NCBI RefSeq assembly: GCF_016124105.1
Contig: NZ_JADGMQ010000010.1
Location: 1 to 64,000 of the forward strand
DNA length: 64,000 nucleotides
DNA from: Aquamicrobium zhengzhouense
Lineage (GTDB): Bacteria; Pseudomonadota; Alphaproteobacteria; Rhizobiales; Rhizobiaceae
Direction of reading: 5' to 3'
The first letter of the stretch is position 1; every line of letters begins with the position of its first letter. Position numbers and translations under genes: made by a program. The notes beneath the pieces were generated by a model. That model did no database searches, was not told where the DNA came from, and was given only the letters and a program-made list of their open reading frames with translations. Below are positions 1-7,748 of this stretch, in pieces.

Positions 1-2
1 TG

Positions 3-113
3 ACGACGATCTTCAAAGGCGTCCTGCCATTCTGGTTCGCCATGGCCGTATCCCTGTTGCTGATCGTCATCTTCCCGCAGATCGCAACATTCATCCCACA
101 AGCAATGTTCTGA
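3..113 (+). CDS. TRAP transporter large permease (DctM-type), C-terminal end only
   Basis: The window opens inside a gene. The readable frame gives 36 residues and a stop, containing GVLPFW, a run of hydrophobic residues and FPQIATFIP. This is the usual last transmembrane helix and tail of the 12-13-helix DctM permease of TRAP transporters, which bring organic acids across the inner membrane using an ion gradient. The rest of the gene and its P and Q partners lie upstream of the window. It is not the same system as the TRAP operon at 9.4-12.2 kb, whose permease is complete. The family call rests on a short segment. Confidence 0.65.
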   Translation, partial: TTIFKGVLPFWFAMAVSLLLIVIFPQIATFIPQAMF

Positions 114-124
114 CGAACATCGGG

Positions 125-160
125 GCCGCGCGGAGCATCGTTTTCGCGCGGCTATTTCTC
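125..160 (+). terminator. Probable terminator after the TRAP permease
   Basis: An 8-bp perfect GC stem (GCCGCGCG at 125-132 pairing with CGCGCGGC at 145-152) is followed by a pyrimidine-rich tract (TATTTCTC). It sits 12 bases after the permease stop and before the convergent cupin gene. Confidence 0.55.
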
Positions 161-169
161 TCGCTCTAC

Positions 170-730
170 CTAACCTGACGGTTGAGAGTTGGGATCGTTG
201 CTTCCAAGATCAGGCAACATCCCGGTACCGGGGGTCGCATCGGGATTGTTTAGCGCAGGATCGTTCAGCGCCTGCAGCTTATGCCCATCCGCCTGGTCTG
301 CTTCCCTAGCACCGAAAACATGACTGACATGATCGAAGCTGTCCGCCGCGTAGGCAAACAGGAAGACGAGCTGCACTTCGTCGGTATTGGATATGCGGTG
401 AGCCGCGTTCCCGGGGATGAACACCACTTGGCCTGCCTGTAGCTGGCTAACCGTCCCGTCGACCTCACACTCGCCGCTGCCGGATAGCACTATGCAAGCC
501 TCAGCCTGTCGATGAGTGTGCGCCGGCAGGGAGTGTCCGGGCTCCAGAGACACCATCCCGAGGGTGAGTTCAGCTGAAGGCGTGCGTCCTCCCGACAGAA
601 GCAATTTGACACGTGCGGGAACGTCCTCCCGCCAGTCTTCCCACTGCACTTTTGCTGGATCGATCAGCGTTGTCACGATTTTGATCTCCTGTTCGTGCGT
701 GACAACCCGCATCTCGTGTGACCGTTCCAT
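170..730 (-). CDS. Cupin-domain protein
   Basis: A small single-domain cupin. The two cupin motifs are clear: PAHTHRQAEA (metal-binding His-X-His and Glu), then GQVVFIPGNAAHRI (third His). Cupins of this kind act as metal-dependent dioxygenases, isomerases or ligand-binding proteins, and nothing here fixes the substrate. Start: ATG at 730 has GAGG five bases upstream. A GTG at 676 with AGGAG nine bases upstream would give a protein beginning MTTLIDPAKV, which fits the usual start of the domain at least as well. The C-terminal 45 residues are low-complexity (Asn, Asp, Pro, Gly). The gene stands alone, convergent with the TRAP gene. Confidence 0.75.
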   Translation of the reverse strand: MERSHEMRVVTHEQEIKIVTTLIDPAKVQWEDWREDVPARVKLLLSGGRTPSAELTLGMVSLEPGHSLPAHTHRQAEACIVLSGSGECEVDGTVSQLQAGQVVFIPGNAAHRISNTDEVQLVFLFAYAADSFDHVSHVFGAREADQADGHKLQALNDPALNNPDATPGTGMLPDLGSNDPNSQPSG

Positions 731-845
731 CGCGGCCTCACCCACACGAACGTCGGAACCTTCGAGCCCGTCATCTTGTTAGCCGCAAGCCCCGCAGCTC
801 TGGCCTGCTCAGGCATCAAAAGATCCGCCAGATCTGGAGAAGACG

Positions 846-1154
846 ATGAGCCCGCGTGACCCGAATGAGCTGATACCTGACCCAAACCCCGAGGATATTG
901 ATCTCGATCCCGATCTGCCGGATCCGAATTTTGAGGGACCAGAACTGGAAGAGCCGGATTGGGACGATCTGGAAGGAGCCGAGATTACCCCCGACAGCGT
1001 TCCGGAGAATGGCGACTTCCGGTACGAGGAGGACGAGGACGCCATCGAGCCGTTAGGCGAAGATGACGACAATCCCTATCAGAACAGCGATGAAGCGCTT
1101 CCCGACGATGATGAGGAAGCTGCAATCAAGCGCGATCTGAGCGCGCCGGACTGA
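846..1154 (+). CDS. Highly acidic hypothetical protein
   Basis: A 102-residue protein in which 40 residues are Asp or Glu and only about four are Arg or Lys. It is rich in DPD and PNP-like motifs with no hydrophobic core, so it is probably intrinsically disordered and cytoplasmic. A GGAG lies six bases before the ATG. I do not recognise a family. Strongly acidic small proteins can be metal or basic-protein binders, but there is no direct evidence for either here. It could be monocistronic. Confidence 0.6.
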   Translation: MSPRDPNELIPDPNPEDIDLDPDLPDPNFEGPELEEPDWDDLEGAEITPDSVPENGDFRYEEDEDAIEPLGEDDDNPYQNSDEALPDDDEEAAIKRDLSAPD

Positions 1155-1205
1155 GAACGAGGTGCCGAATAGCCCCCCAAGCCCGGCACTCACTCCATCG
1201 ATCGC

Positions 1206-1331
1206 CTATTCGCTTTGGATCGTCGTGTCCTCCGGAACAGCCTCCGGGCTTTCTGGCTGCAGGTTCATAACCACTCCAAGAACGACCACAGCCGCCAGGA
1301 GCACGAGGAGCATCAAGCCTTTTTTGTTCAT
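1206..1331 (-). CDS. 41-residue single-pass membrane protein
   Basis: A short gene. The protein starts MNKKGLMLLVLLAAVVVLG, giving a charged N-terminus and one transmembrane helix (residues about 5-22), followed by a short acidic tail ending QSE. GGAGA lies five bases upstream of the ATG, which is strong support for translation. The layout (Lys-rich start, one helix, short Pro/Glu-rich periplasmic tail) resembles small inner-membrane proteins common in Hyphomicrobiales. No function is known to me. No homologous partner gene is adjacent. Confidence 0.6.
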   Translation of the reverse strand: MNKKGLMLLVLLAAVVVLGVVMNLQPESPEAVPEDTTIQSE

Positions 1332-1475
1332 GCAGTCTCCAATGTAAAACCTTTCGCCTCCTACGGTCCCGGCATTCCGCCGTCACGGTACACTAACCTC
1401 CGGTCAAGACCGTTGTTCCGGAACAATGCCTGCACCATGTCGTTGGAACGAGCGGCGGTAGCGAAAGGATAGGGC

Positions 1476-1871
1476 ATGTTGAGACTGATCACGGCAACGA
1501 TTTTGGCGACCACACTGGCCTATCCGGTCGTGGCACAAACCGACACGCAAAGCGGCGATCCTCTGACGACGGAAAAGACCGGCCGAGTTGGCGTCAGCGG
1601 CGTTGGCAGCGATACTGGAAGCTTGCCCCCCGATTGGGATGGAGAGATCGGGGACGCACTTTTCAGCGACACAGGGACCGGCACGCTGCGACCGGAAACC
1701 GAGTTCCGCGCGAACTTCTCAGGCCTGTCAGCAGAGCAGCAAGCCGCCGTGCGCTTTCACTGCAATGCCGGTGGCAGTCCTTCGACCAGCCAAGCAGAAG
1801 GCCAGGAAAGCGCGCCAGAAGTCACGCAAGGCCCGCTTATTCGGCTATGCGAATGGGTGGGCAGCATTTAG
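1476..1871 (+). CDS. Secreted hypothetical protein
   Basis: A 131-residue protein with a Sec signal peptide (LITATILATTLAYPVVAQ, predicted cut after VVAQ), so it should be periplasmic. The mature part has a Gly/Ser/Thr/Asp-rich linker and a C-terminal block with LSAEQQAAVRFHC and a second Cys near the end (RLCEW), a possible disulfide pair. AAGGATAGGG precedes the ATG. I do not recognise a named family. Its last 27 bases overlap the convergent RND remnant, so the 3' end may have been altered by the rearrangement that begins here. Confidence 0.6.
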   Translation: MLRLITATILATTLAYPVVAQTDTQSGDPLTTEKTGRVGVSGVGSDTGSLPPDWDGEIGDALFSDTGTGTLRPETEFRANFSGLSAEQQAAVRFHCNAGGSPSTSQAEGQESAPEVTQGPLIRLCEWVGSI

Positions 1872-2287
1872 CTGAGCCGAGCGCAACTCGTCCGCTGAAC
1901 CCTCGCTGGGCTCCTTGATCCTGAACCAGGCGACGTAAAGGGCAGGCAGAAAGAACAAAGTGATCCGCGTGCCGGCCACGATGCCGCCCATCATCGCGTA
2001 AGCCATCGGTCCCCAGAACACGTCCCGTGAAATAGGGATCAGGGCTTCGATCTGGATTATCAGGATGAAGGAATTTCGGATGAGAATGCCGACGAGGGCG
2101 AGAATGCCGAGTATTGCCACGAAGCCGAGTGGCTTTTGGCTCAACAACATTGCAGCCACGACGCCAATGACGCCAAGCGGGGCTACAGATACGACGAGCA
2201 AGAGCTTCTGAAAGCTCTGCAGCTGAACCATCAAGATGGTCGCAGTTACGAACATCATCAGCGGAATGACGGCAAGGATTGTAGATA
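1845..2287 (-). pseudogene. Remnant of an RND efflux pump gene (C-terminal part)
   Basis: The minus strand encodes the back end of an AcrB/MdtB-like inner-membrane pump: TILAVIPLMMFVTATILMVQ, APLGVIGVV, LGILALVGILIRNS, then ALIPISRDVFWGPMAYAM and FLPALYVAWFRIKEP. About 800 N-terminal residues are missing. Roughly 30 residues are also missing inside the remnant: FILIIQIEA runs straight into LIPISRDVF, where intact family members have a loop with an RFRPI-like segment. The fragment stops exactly where an IS end begins (2288). It cannot encode a working pump. Confidence 0.75.
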
Positions 2288-2730
2288 TGTCGGGACTCGC
2301 GGGACATCTCCAATAAGCTCCCAATTCTGGGACGAAGGAGGTGTTCATGAGCAAGGTTCGACGCGAGATCACACGCAAGCTTCGTATTCTTCAACATGCT
2401 GAAGAGACCGGTGACGTTTCGAAGACCTGTCGATATTTTGGCGTCGGCCGCAGCAGCTTCTACCGGTGGCAAACAGCCTACCGAAAGCATGGTGATGCCG
2501 GTCTGGTGAATCGGCCGCCGATTCCGAAGTGGCATGCCAATCGGACGCCGGTCGAAATCGAGGAGAAGGTCCTTCATCTTCGCAGCAAGCACCACCTCGG
2601 CCCAATGCGGATCGTCTGGTATCTGGCGCGCTACCACGGCATCAAGATATCAGACGCAACTGTCTCCCGGATGCTCAAGCGCAATGGCGTCAACCGCCTT
2701 CCGCGAGGTACCCGCCTGCGGAAGGTGCAC
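2288..2730 (+). mobile_element. Truncated insertion sequence, IS481-like
   Basis: A left end begins TGTCGGGACTCGCGGGAC at 2288, directly abutting the RND remnant. It is followed by the first ~127 codons of a transposase with an N-terminal helix-turn-helix (TCRYFGVGRSSFYRWQTAYR) and the segment HHLGPMRIVWYLARYHGI typical of IS481/IS3-like transposases. The catalytic DDE core and the right end are missing. The transposase frame changes to Crp/Fnr sequence at about 2729, so the element was cut by a deletion. The left-end assignment comes from position and the TGT terminus, not from a matching right repeat. Confidence 0.65.
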
Positions 2731-3180
2731 ATGGGGCGGCCGGGTGGTTGGACCGGAGAGGGGTGCTTCCTGACGCGGCGGCCCCGGCGTCTGGGGCTCC
2801 ATTGCATCCTCGACACCTGGCTTTTTCACGTCCCGCTGAACGTTCTGGACGAGATGGCCGCGAAAGACCCCAACGTCATTCGGTACATCAGCCAGATCCT
2901 GCTGCTCAATTCCGACATGCTGGTGCATGTCGTGCATGACCTGCAGATACCTCAGGCCGAGCGGCGCATCGCAGCCATCCTTTGGCGCACCGCATTTCAC
3001 GGCAATCAGGCGGTACCTCTTTCCCAGGAAGAAATTGGCGCGATGTCGAACACCTCGCGAAAGCAGGTGAACGCGGCTCTCAGAAAATTCGCCGAACTCG
3101 GCTGGTTAACCGCCAGCTATCGTCAGGTGACCGTCGAAAATGCAGCGGCGTTGAACGCGTTCGCGAAAGAGGAGGATTAG
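2347..3180 (+). CDS. Chimeric ORF: transposase N-terminus fused to Crp/Fnr C-terminus
   Basis: One open frame of 277 codons joins two unrelated pieces. Residues 1 to about 127 are the DNA-binding half of an IS481-type transposase. From MGRPGGWTGEGCFLTRRPRR onward it is a Crp/Fnr regulator: the second half of the cNMP-like sensor barrel, the long dimer helix (about HVVHDLQIPQAERRIAAIL) and a complete HTH_Crp domain (SQEEIGAMSNTSRKQVNAAL). About the first 70-80 residues of the sensor domain are lost. AAGGAGG lies five bases before the ATG, so it could be translated. It may be an expressed fusion with two DNA-binding domains, or a dead relic. Confidence 0.6.
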   Translation: MSKVRREITRKLRILQHAEETGDVSKTCRYFGVGRSSFYRWQTAYRKHGDAGLVNRPPIPKWHANRTPVEIEEKVLHLRSKHHLGPMRIVWYLARYHGIKISDATVSRMLKRNGVNRLPRGTRLRKVHMGRPGGWTGEGCFLTRRPRRLGLHCILDTWLFHVPLNVLDEMAAKDPNVIRYISQILLLNSDMLVHVVHDLQIPQAERRIAAILWRTAFHGNQAVPLSQEEIGAMSNTSRKQVNAALRKFAELGWLTASYRQVTVENAAALNAFAKEED

Positions 3181-3317
3181 CCTCGGATACACTTAGGTCC
3201 CGTAGCTGGACCTTCGACGATCGCCTACGCCTTCTGAGTGCTGGACAAGGATCGAAAAGTGAGGCCATGATTGGCAAGCTTCTCGATAATAATGAACCAG
3301 AACAGAGGGAACACCTG

Positions 3318-4907
3318 ATGAGAAAGATGGCGACGCTTCTTGCAGCCAGCGCAATGTTCGCGCTGGCTTTTGCTCCCGCCAAGGCAGATACCCCGCCAGA
3401 TACACTAGTAATGGCGTGGCAATTTGACGACATCATCTCCCTTGACCCTGCTGAGGTGTTCGAATTCTCGGCCGCCGAGATCATGGGCAACACCTACGAG
3501 CGGCTGTTCGGCTACGATCTGAAGAACGTCTCCGACCTGTTCGGCGTGGTGGCGGAAACATGGGAGGTCTCCGAGGATGGCAAGACCCTCACATTCAAGA
3601 TCCGCGAGGGGACGAAATTCGCGTCTGGTAACGACCTGACCGCCGAGGATGTCGTCTTTTCGCTGCATCGCGCCGTCAAGCTCGACAAGTCACCGGCTTT
3701 CATCCTCACCCAGTTTGGCTTCACCACGGAGAATGTGGAGGAGAAAATCGTCCAGACGGGCGATTATGAATTCACCTTCGAGATGGACCAGGCCTACGCG
3801 CCAACCTTCGTGCTGTACTGCCTGACTTCAACGGTCGCATCGGTCGTCGACAAGAATCTCGTCCTCGAAAACGAAGCAGATGGAGATCTGGGCTATGAAT
3901 GGCTGAAGCGCAATTACGCCGGTTCTGGACCGTTTGCGCTGCGCCAATGGAGGCCGAATGAAGCTGTCGTCCTGGAGCGAAACGACAATTTCTCAGGTGA
4001 CAAGGCCCCGCTGACGCGCGTGATCTACCAGCATGTGCCCGAGAGCTCGACACAGCGACTGATGCTCGAACGAGGCGACATCGACATTGCGCGAAACCTT
4101 GGACCGGAGGAGATCGCCTCGCTGAAGTCTGCCGAAGGGATCAAGATCGAGACCGGCGACAAAGGCGGCATTTACTATCTCGGCCTAAACCAGAAGAACG
4201 AAACGCTGGCTATCCCGCAGGTTCGGCAAGCCCTGAAATATCTCATCGACTATGAGGCGATTGCCGACACGATCATGGCCGGACAGGTGCAAGTCCACCA
4301 GGCATTCCTTCCCAAAGGGTTCCTTGGTGCCGTTGAAGACACACCCTTCCAGCTTGATGTAGAAAAAGCGAAGGAACTGCTTGCAGAAGCAGGATTGGCT
4401 GATGGTTTTTCAGTCACCATGGACACCCGCAACACACCGGATATCACCGGTATGGGTGAAGCAATTCAGCAGACTTTTGCGCAAGGCGGGGTGAAACTGG
4501 AGCTGATCCCCGGCGACGGCGCTCAGACCCTGACCAAAAATCGCGCCCGCGAGCATGACATCTATATCGGCCGCTGGGGCCCGGACTATCAGGACCCGAA
4601 TACAAACGCTGATGCGTTCGCTGCCAACCCGGACAATTCGGACGATGCTTCAGCCAAGCCGCTCGCCTGGCGCAACGCCTGGGACATTCCGGAACTGACG
4701 GAGAAGGTACGCGCCGCAGTATTGGAGACCGACGGCGAAAAGCGCGCGGCGCTGTATGAGGAGATGCAGCGTGAGGTAATGGAGACGGGGCCCTTCGTCA
4801 TCATGTTCCAGGAAATCGAAGTCGCCGCGATGCGCGACAACGTCGACGGTTTCATCATCGGCCCATCCTTTGACGCCAACCAGTACGGCGCAGCGACAAA
4901 GAACTGA
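3318..4907 (+). CDS. ABC transporter substrate-binding protein, peptide/opine type (SBP family 5)
   Basis: A 529-residue periplasmic binding protein. It has a Sec signal peptide (MRKMATLLAASAMFALAFAPAKA) and then the SBP_bac_5 fold: TWEVSEDGKTLTFKIREGTKFASG near residue 80, YNLTAEDV-like and HVPESSTQRLMLERGDIDIA segments, and DIYIGRWGPDYQDPN. The family captures oligopeptides, opines, glutathione or nickel. The ligand cannot be read from sequence. Start: AGAGGGA lies eight bases before the ATG at 3318. The open frame runs further upstream into the Crp fragment but would disrupt the signal peptide. First gene of a five-gene import operon (3318-8605). Confidence 0.88.
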   Translation: MRKMATLLAASAMFALAFAPAKADTPPDTLVMAWQFDDIISLDPAEVFEFSAAEIMGNTYERLFGYDLKNVSDLFGVVAETWEVSEDGKTLTFKIREGTKFASGNDLTAEDVVFSLHRAVKLDKSPAFILTQFGFTTENVEEKIVQTGDYEFTFEMDQAYAPTFVLYCLTSTVASVVDKNLVLENEADGDLGYEWLKRNYAGSGPFALRQWRPNEAVVLERNDNFSGDKAPLTRVIYQHVPESSTQRLMLERGDIDIARNLGPEEIASLKSAEGIKIETGDKGGIYYLGLNQKNETLAIPQVRQALKYLIDYEAIADTIMAGQVQVHQAFLPKGFLGAVEDTPFQLDVEKAKELLAEAGLADGFSVTMDTRNTPDITGMGEAIQQTFAQGGVKLELIPGDGAQTLTKNRAREHDIYIGRWGPDYQDPNTNADAFAANPDNSDDASAKPLAWRNAWDIPELTEKVRAAVLETDGEKRAALYEEMQREVMETGPFVIMFQEIEVAAMRDNVDGFIIGPSFDANQYGAATKN

Positions 4908-4916
4908 TCCCGGCTG

Positions 4917-5978
4917 ATGACCGACGCCACCAATGATATTGCCTCAGGAGAGCGTTCGCGCGCGCTCCTGAGTTTCACATTGGCTACCGGCCGTTTTCTA
5001 CTCATGCTGGCGGTGACCATCTTCGGCCTGCTTGCAGTCACCTTTTTCATCGGCCGCATCGTTCCGGTCGATCCTGTTCTAGCTGTCGTTGGGGATCGTG
5101 CGCCCGCTCATGTCTACGCTCGCGTCCGCGAAGAGATGGGCTTGGACCTTCCACTTTGGCATCAATTCGCGATCTATATCGGCAACGTCTTTCGCGCCGA
5201 TTTTGGCAACTCGATCCTGACATCGCGCCCGGTTGTCGAAGACGTTATTCGTTATTTTCCCGCTACAATGGAACTTGCGACGCTTGGAACGTTCCTTGGC
5301 ACGCTCTTCGGGGTCCCGCTTGGGGTCGCCGCTGCAGTCAAGCGCGGCAAGTTCATCGATCACGTCGTGCGCGTCATTGGGCTTGTCGGTTATTCAGCAC
5401 CAATCTTCTGGCTTGGCCTGCTTGGCCTGCTGGTTTTCTATTCCAAGCTCGGCTGGGTTGCGGGCCCCGGGCGCCTCGACGTCACATATGAGTACATGCT
5501 GACGCCGGTAACCGGGATGGTCCTCGTCGATTCTGCGTTGGCCGGTGATTGGGCAGTGTTTCGCAATGCCGTCTCCCACATCGCACTGCCCTCGGCGCTG
5601 CTCGGCTATTACTCTCTCGCCTATATCAGCCGCATGACCCGGTCGTTCATGCTGAACGAGTTGTCGCAGGAATACATCACCACGGCCCGCGTAAAAGGAC
5701 TTTCGGAGACGCGGATCATATGGTTTCACGCGCTTCGAAATGCAGCGGTGCCGCTTATCACCGTCATAGCCCTCTCCTATGCGCATCTTCTCGAAGGTTC
5801 GGTTCTGACCGAAACTGTCTTCGCCTGGCCGGGACTTGGCCGCTACATCACCAATTCGCTGCAAAATGCTGACATGAACGCTGTGCTTGGCGGAACACTG
5901 GTGATCGGACTCGTTTTCGTTGCCGTGAACACGTTCTCCGATCTGTTGTATCGGCTGTTCGATCCGAGGACGCGCTGA
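4917..5978 (+). CDS. ABC transporter permease, DppB-like
   Basis: A 353-residue inner-membrane permease with about six transmembrane helices (first at ~28-50). The coupling (EAA) loop appears as SQEYITTARVKGLSETRIIWFHALRNA and the tail ends YRLFDPRTR, both typical of the DppB/OppB family. It forms the channel with the next gene. It begins nine bases after the binding-protein stop and is separated from the second permease by one base, so the genes are almost certainly cotranscribed. An N-terminal extension of about 25 residues precedes helix 1. Some relatives start directly with the helix. Confidence 0.87.
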   Translation: MTDATNDIASGERSRALLSFTLATGRFLLMLAVTIFGLLAVTFFIGRIVPVDPVLAVVGDRAPAHVYARVREEMGLDLPLWHQFAIYIGNVFRADFGNSILTSRPVVEDVIRYFPATMELATLGTFLGTLFGVPLGVAAAVKRGKFIDHVVRVIGLVGYSAPIFWLGLLGLLVFYSKLGWVAGPGRLDVTYEYMLTPVTGMVLVDSALAGDWAVFRNAVSHIALPSALLGYYSLAYISRMTRSFMLNELSQEYITTARVKGLSETRIIWFHALRNAAVPLITVIALSYAHLLEGSVLTETVFAWPGLGRYITNSLQNADMNAVLGGTLVIGLVFVAVNTFSDLLYRLFDPRTR

Positions 5979-5979
5979 G

Positions 5980-6912
5980 ATGGGTAACCTCGCGACATCA
6001 TCCCGGCGAGGCAGACTGCGGAAATGGCTCACCACAAACGAGCCGATCTCGCGTGGGCAAGCGCGTCTTGGCAGTGCATATCGCTCATGGCTCGCATTTT
6101 CGCGCAATCCGCTCGCAATGCTCGGCCTGATCATCGTCCTCGCGCTGATCATCATTGCAATCTTTGCGGATCAAATAGCCACGCCCTCCCCGGTCGTCGG
6201 AGGAGATCTGCGCACCGAACGCTTGCAGCCTCCAGGTGAAAACCATTGGCTCGGGACGGACAATCAGGCGCGAGATATCTTCTCAAGGCTCGTGCACGGA
6301 TCGCGATTAACCCTCATGGTCGTGATGCTCGTAACGGTCATAGCCATGCCCATCGGGCTGCTTATCGGCACCGTCGCAGGGTATATGGGGGGCTGGGTAG
6401 ACGCGGTCCTGATGCGGATCACTGACATCTTCCTCGCCTTTCCCCGCCTGATCCTCGCGCTTGCTTTCGTCGCGGCACTCGGTCCGGGCATCGTCAATGC
6501 GGTGATCGCCATAGCGATAACATCGTGGCCGCCCTATGCGCGTATTGCCCGAGCAGAGACGCTGACGATCCGCAACAGCGATTTTGTACTGGCGGTCAGG
6601 CTGCAAGGCGCTTCACCGTTCCGGATCATCACCCGCCACATCGTGCCGCTTTGTATCCCCTCGGTGATCATCCGGGTCACCCTCGACATGGCCGGCATCA
6701 TTCTGACCGCCGCCGGGCTTGGTTTCCTCGGCCTTGGTGCTCAGCCACCGACGCCGGAATGGGGCGCGATGATCGCCGCCGGCCGCCAGTTCATCATCGA
6801 CTATTGGTGGGTCGCGACCATGCCCGGAATTGCGATCTTCGTTGTCTCGCTCGGCTTCAACTTGCTTGGAGATGGCCTTCGCGATGTTCTGGACCCCAAG
6901 GCCGAAAAATGA
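5980..6912 (+). CDS. ABC transporter permease, DppC-like
   Basis: A 310-residue inner-membrane permease, the partner of the DppB-like protein. It has the family's extracytoplasmic motif (HWLGTDNQARDIFSRLVHGSR near residues 88-108), followed by five helices and an EAA loop (VLAVRLQGASPFRIITRHIVP). The end GFNLLGDGLRDVLDPK is diagnostic of the DppC/OppC family. The stop overlaps the start of the next gene as ATGA (6909-6912), implying translational coupling. Confidence 0.88.
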   Translation: MGNLATSSRRGRLRKWLTTNEPISRGQARLGSAYRSWLAFSRNPLAMLGLIIVLALIIIAIFADQIATPSPVVGGDLRTERLQPPGENHWLGTDNQARDIFSRLVHGSRLTLMVVMLVTVIAMPIGLLIGTVAGYMGGWVDAVLMRITDIFLAFPRLILALAFVAALGPGIVNAVIAIAITSWPPYARIARAETLTIRNSDFVLAVRLQGASPFRIITRHIVPLCIPSVIIRVTLDMAGIILTAAGLGFLGLGAQPPTPEWGAMIAAGRQFIIDYWWVATMPGIAIFVVSLGFNLLGDGLRDVLDPKAEK

Positions 6913-7748
6913 CCCAAAGATCCCTCCTTGAGGTCGAAGATCTGAGAGTGCGCTTCCATCTGCGTACCGGCCTGGTTGAAGCCGTGCGCGGCGTGTCCTT
7001 CAAGGTGGGCAAGGAAAGACTCGGGATCGTGGGAGAGTCCGGGTCCGGGAAGTCGCAGACCGCACGGGCATTGTTGGGGCTCACGCCACCGCCTGGGGAA
7101 GTTCTGGCCAATCGCCTGACCTTCGATGGCATTGACCTTCTTGCCGCCTCGCGCCGAACCCTCAGGGCACTTCGGGGCGGGCGCATGGCGATGGTGATGC
7201 AAGACCCCAAATATTCGCTGAACCCGGTCATGACCCTCGGCGCGCAAATGGTGGAGACCTATCTGGCCCACACGCGAGCCGGAATACGCGAGGCGAAGGA
7301 GAAGGCACTCGCCATGCTCGAGGCCGTGCGGCTCAGAGATCCCGAGCGAGTGTTTTCGCTTTATCCGCATGAGGCCTCCGGCGGGATGGGTCAACGGGCG
7401 ATGATCGCAATGATGCTGATCACTGATCCGGATTTCCTGATCGCGGACGAGCCGACCTCGGCGCTGGACGTAACCGTCCAACAGGAGGTTCTGCGCATCC
7501 TCGATGCACTCGTTGATGAACGTGGGATGGGATTGATCTTCATCAGCCACGATCTGCGGTTGGTCTCATCGTTCTGCGACCGGGTTCTGGTGATGTATGG
7601 TGGCAAGGTGATGGAAGAGCTGGCCACCGGGAACCTGTCTGACGCGCAGCATCCCTACACGCGCGGCTTGATGAACTGCCTGCCTGCGATCAGCGGTTCG
7701 GCGCATCCGTTGCCAACCCTGGAGCGCGATCCGGAGTGGGCACGGTGA
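6909..7748 (+). CDS. ABC transporter ATP-binding protein, DppD-like
   Basis: A 279-residue ATPase that powers the peptide-type importer. Walker A is GESGSGKSQTA (about residue 39), the signature is ASGGMGQRAMIAMML, Walker B is FLIADEPTSALD and the switch His is in FISHDLRLV. Signature ASGGM instead of LSGGQ is common in DppD. The C-terminus has the short oligopeptide-transport tail (HPYTRGLMNCLP). The ATG overlaps the previous stop. The frame is open further upstream inside dppC, but that start would add a long unrelated leader, so 6909 is chosen. Confidence 0.88.
   Translation: MTQRSLLEVEDLRVRFHLRTGLVEAVRGVSFKVGKERLGIVGESGSGKSQTARALLGLTPPPGEVLANRLTFDGIDLLAASRRTLRALRGGRMAMVMQDPKYSLNPVMTLGAQMVETYLAHTRAGIREAKEKALAMLEAVRLRDPERVFSLYPHEASGGMGQRAMIAMMLITDPDFLIADEPTSALDVTVQQEVLRILDALVDERGMGLIFISHDLRLVSSFCDRVLVMYGGKVMEELATGNLSDAQHPYTRGLMNCLPAISGSAHPLPTLERDPEWAR

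Noticed and set aside
1126-1386. 86-residue minus-strand frame around the small membrane protein gene
   Set aside because: It is in a different frame from the 41-residue gene that has the ribosome site, and it is Arg-rich nonsense-like sequence.
2982-3317. Upstream extension of the peptide-binding protein
   Set aside because: The frame is open but runs through Crp/Fnr sequence in another frame. The signal peptide and AGAGGGA support ATG 3318.
6525-6908. Extended start of the DppD-like ATPase
   Set aside because: The extra residues are an out-of-frame translation of the permease gene, and the ATPase fold begins at 6909.
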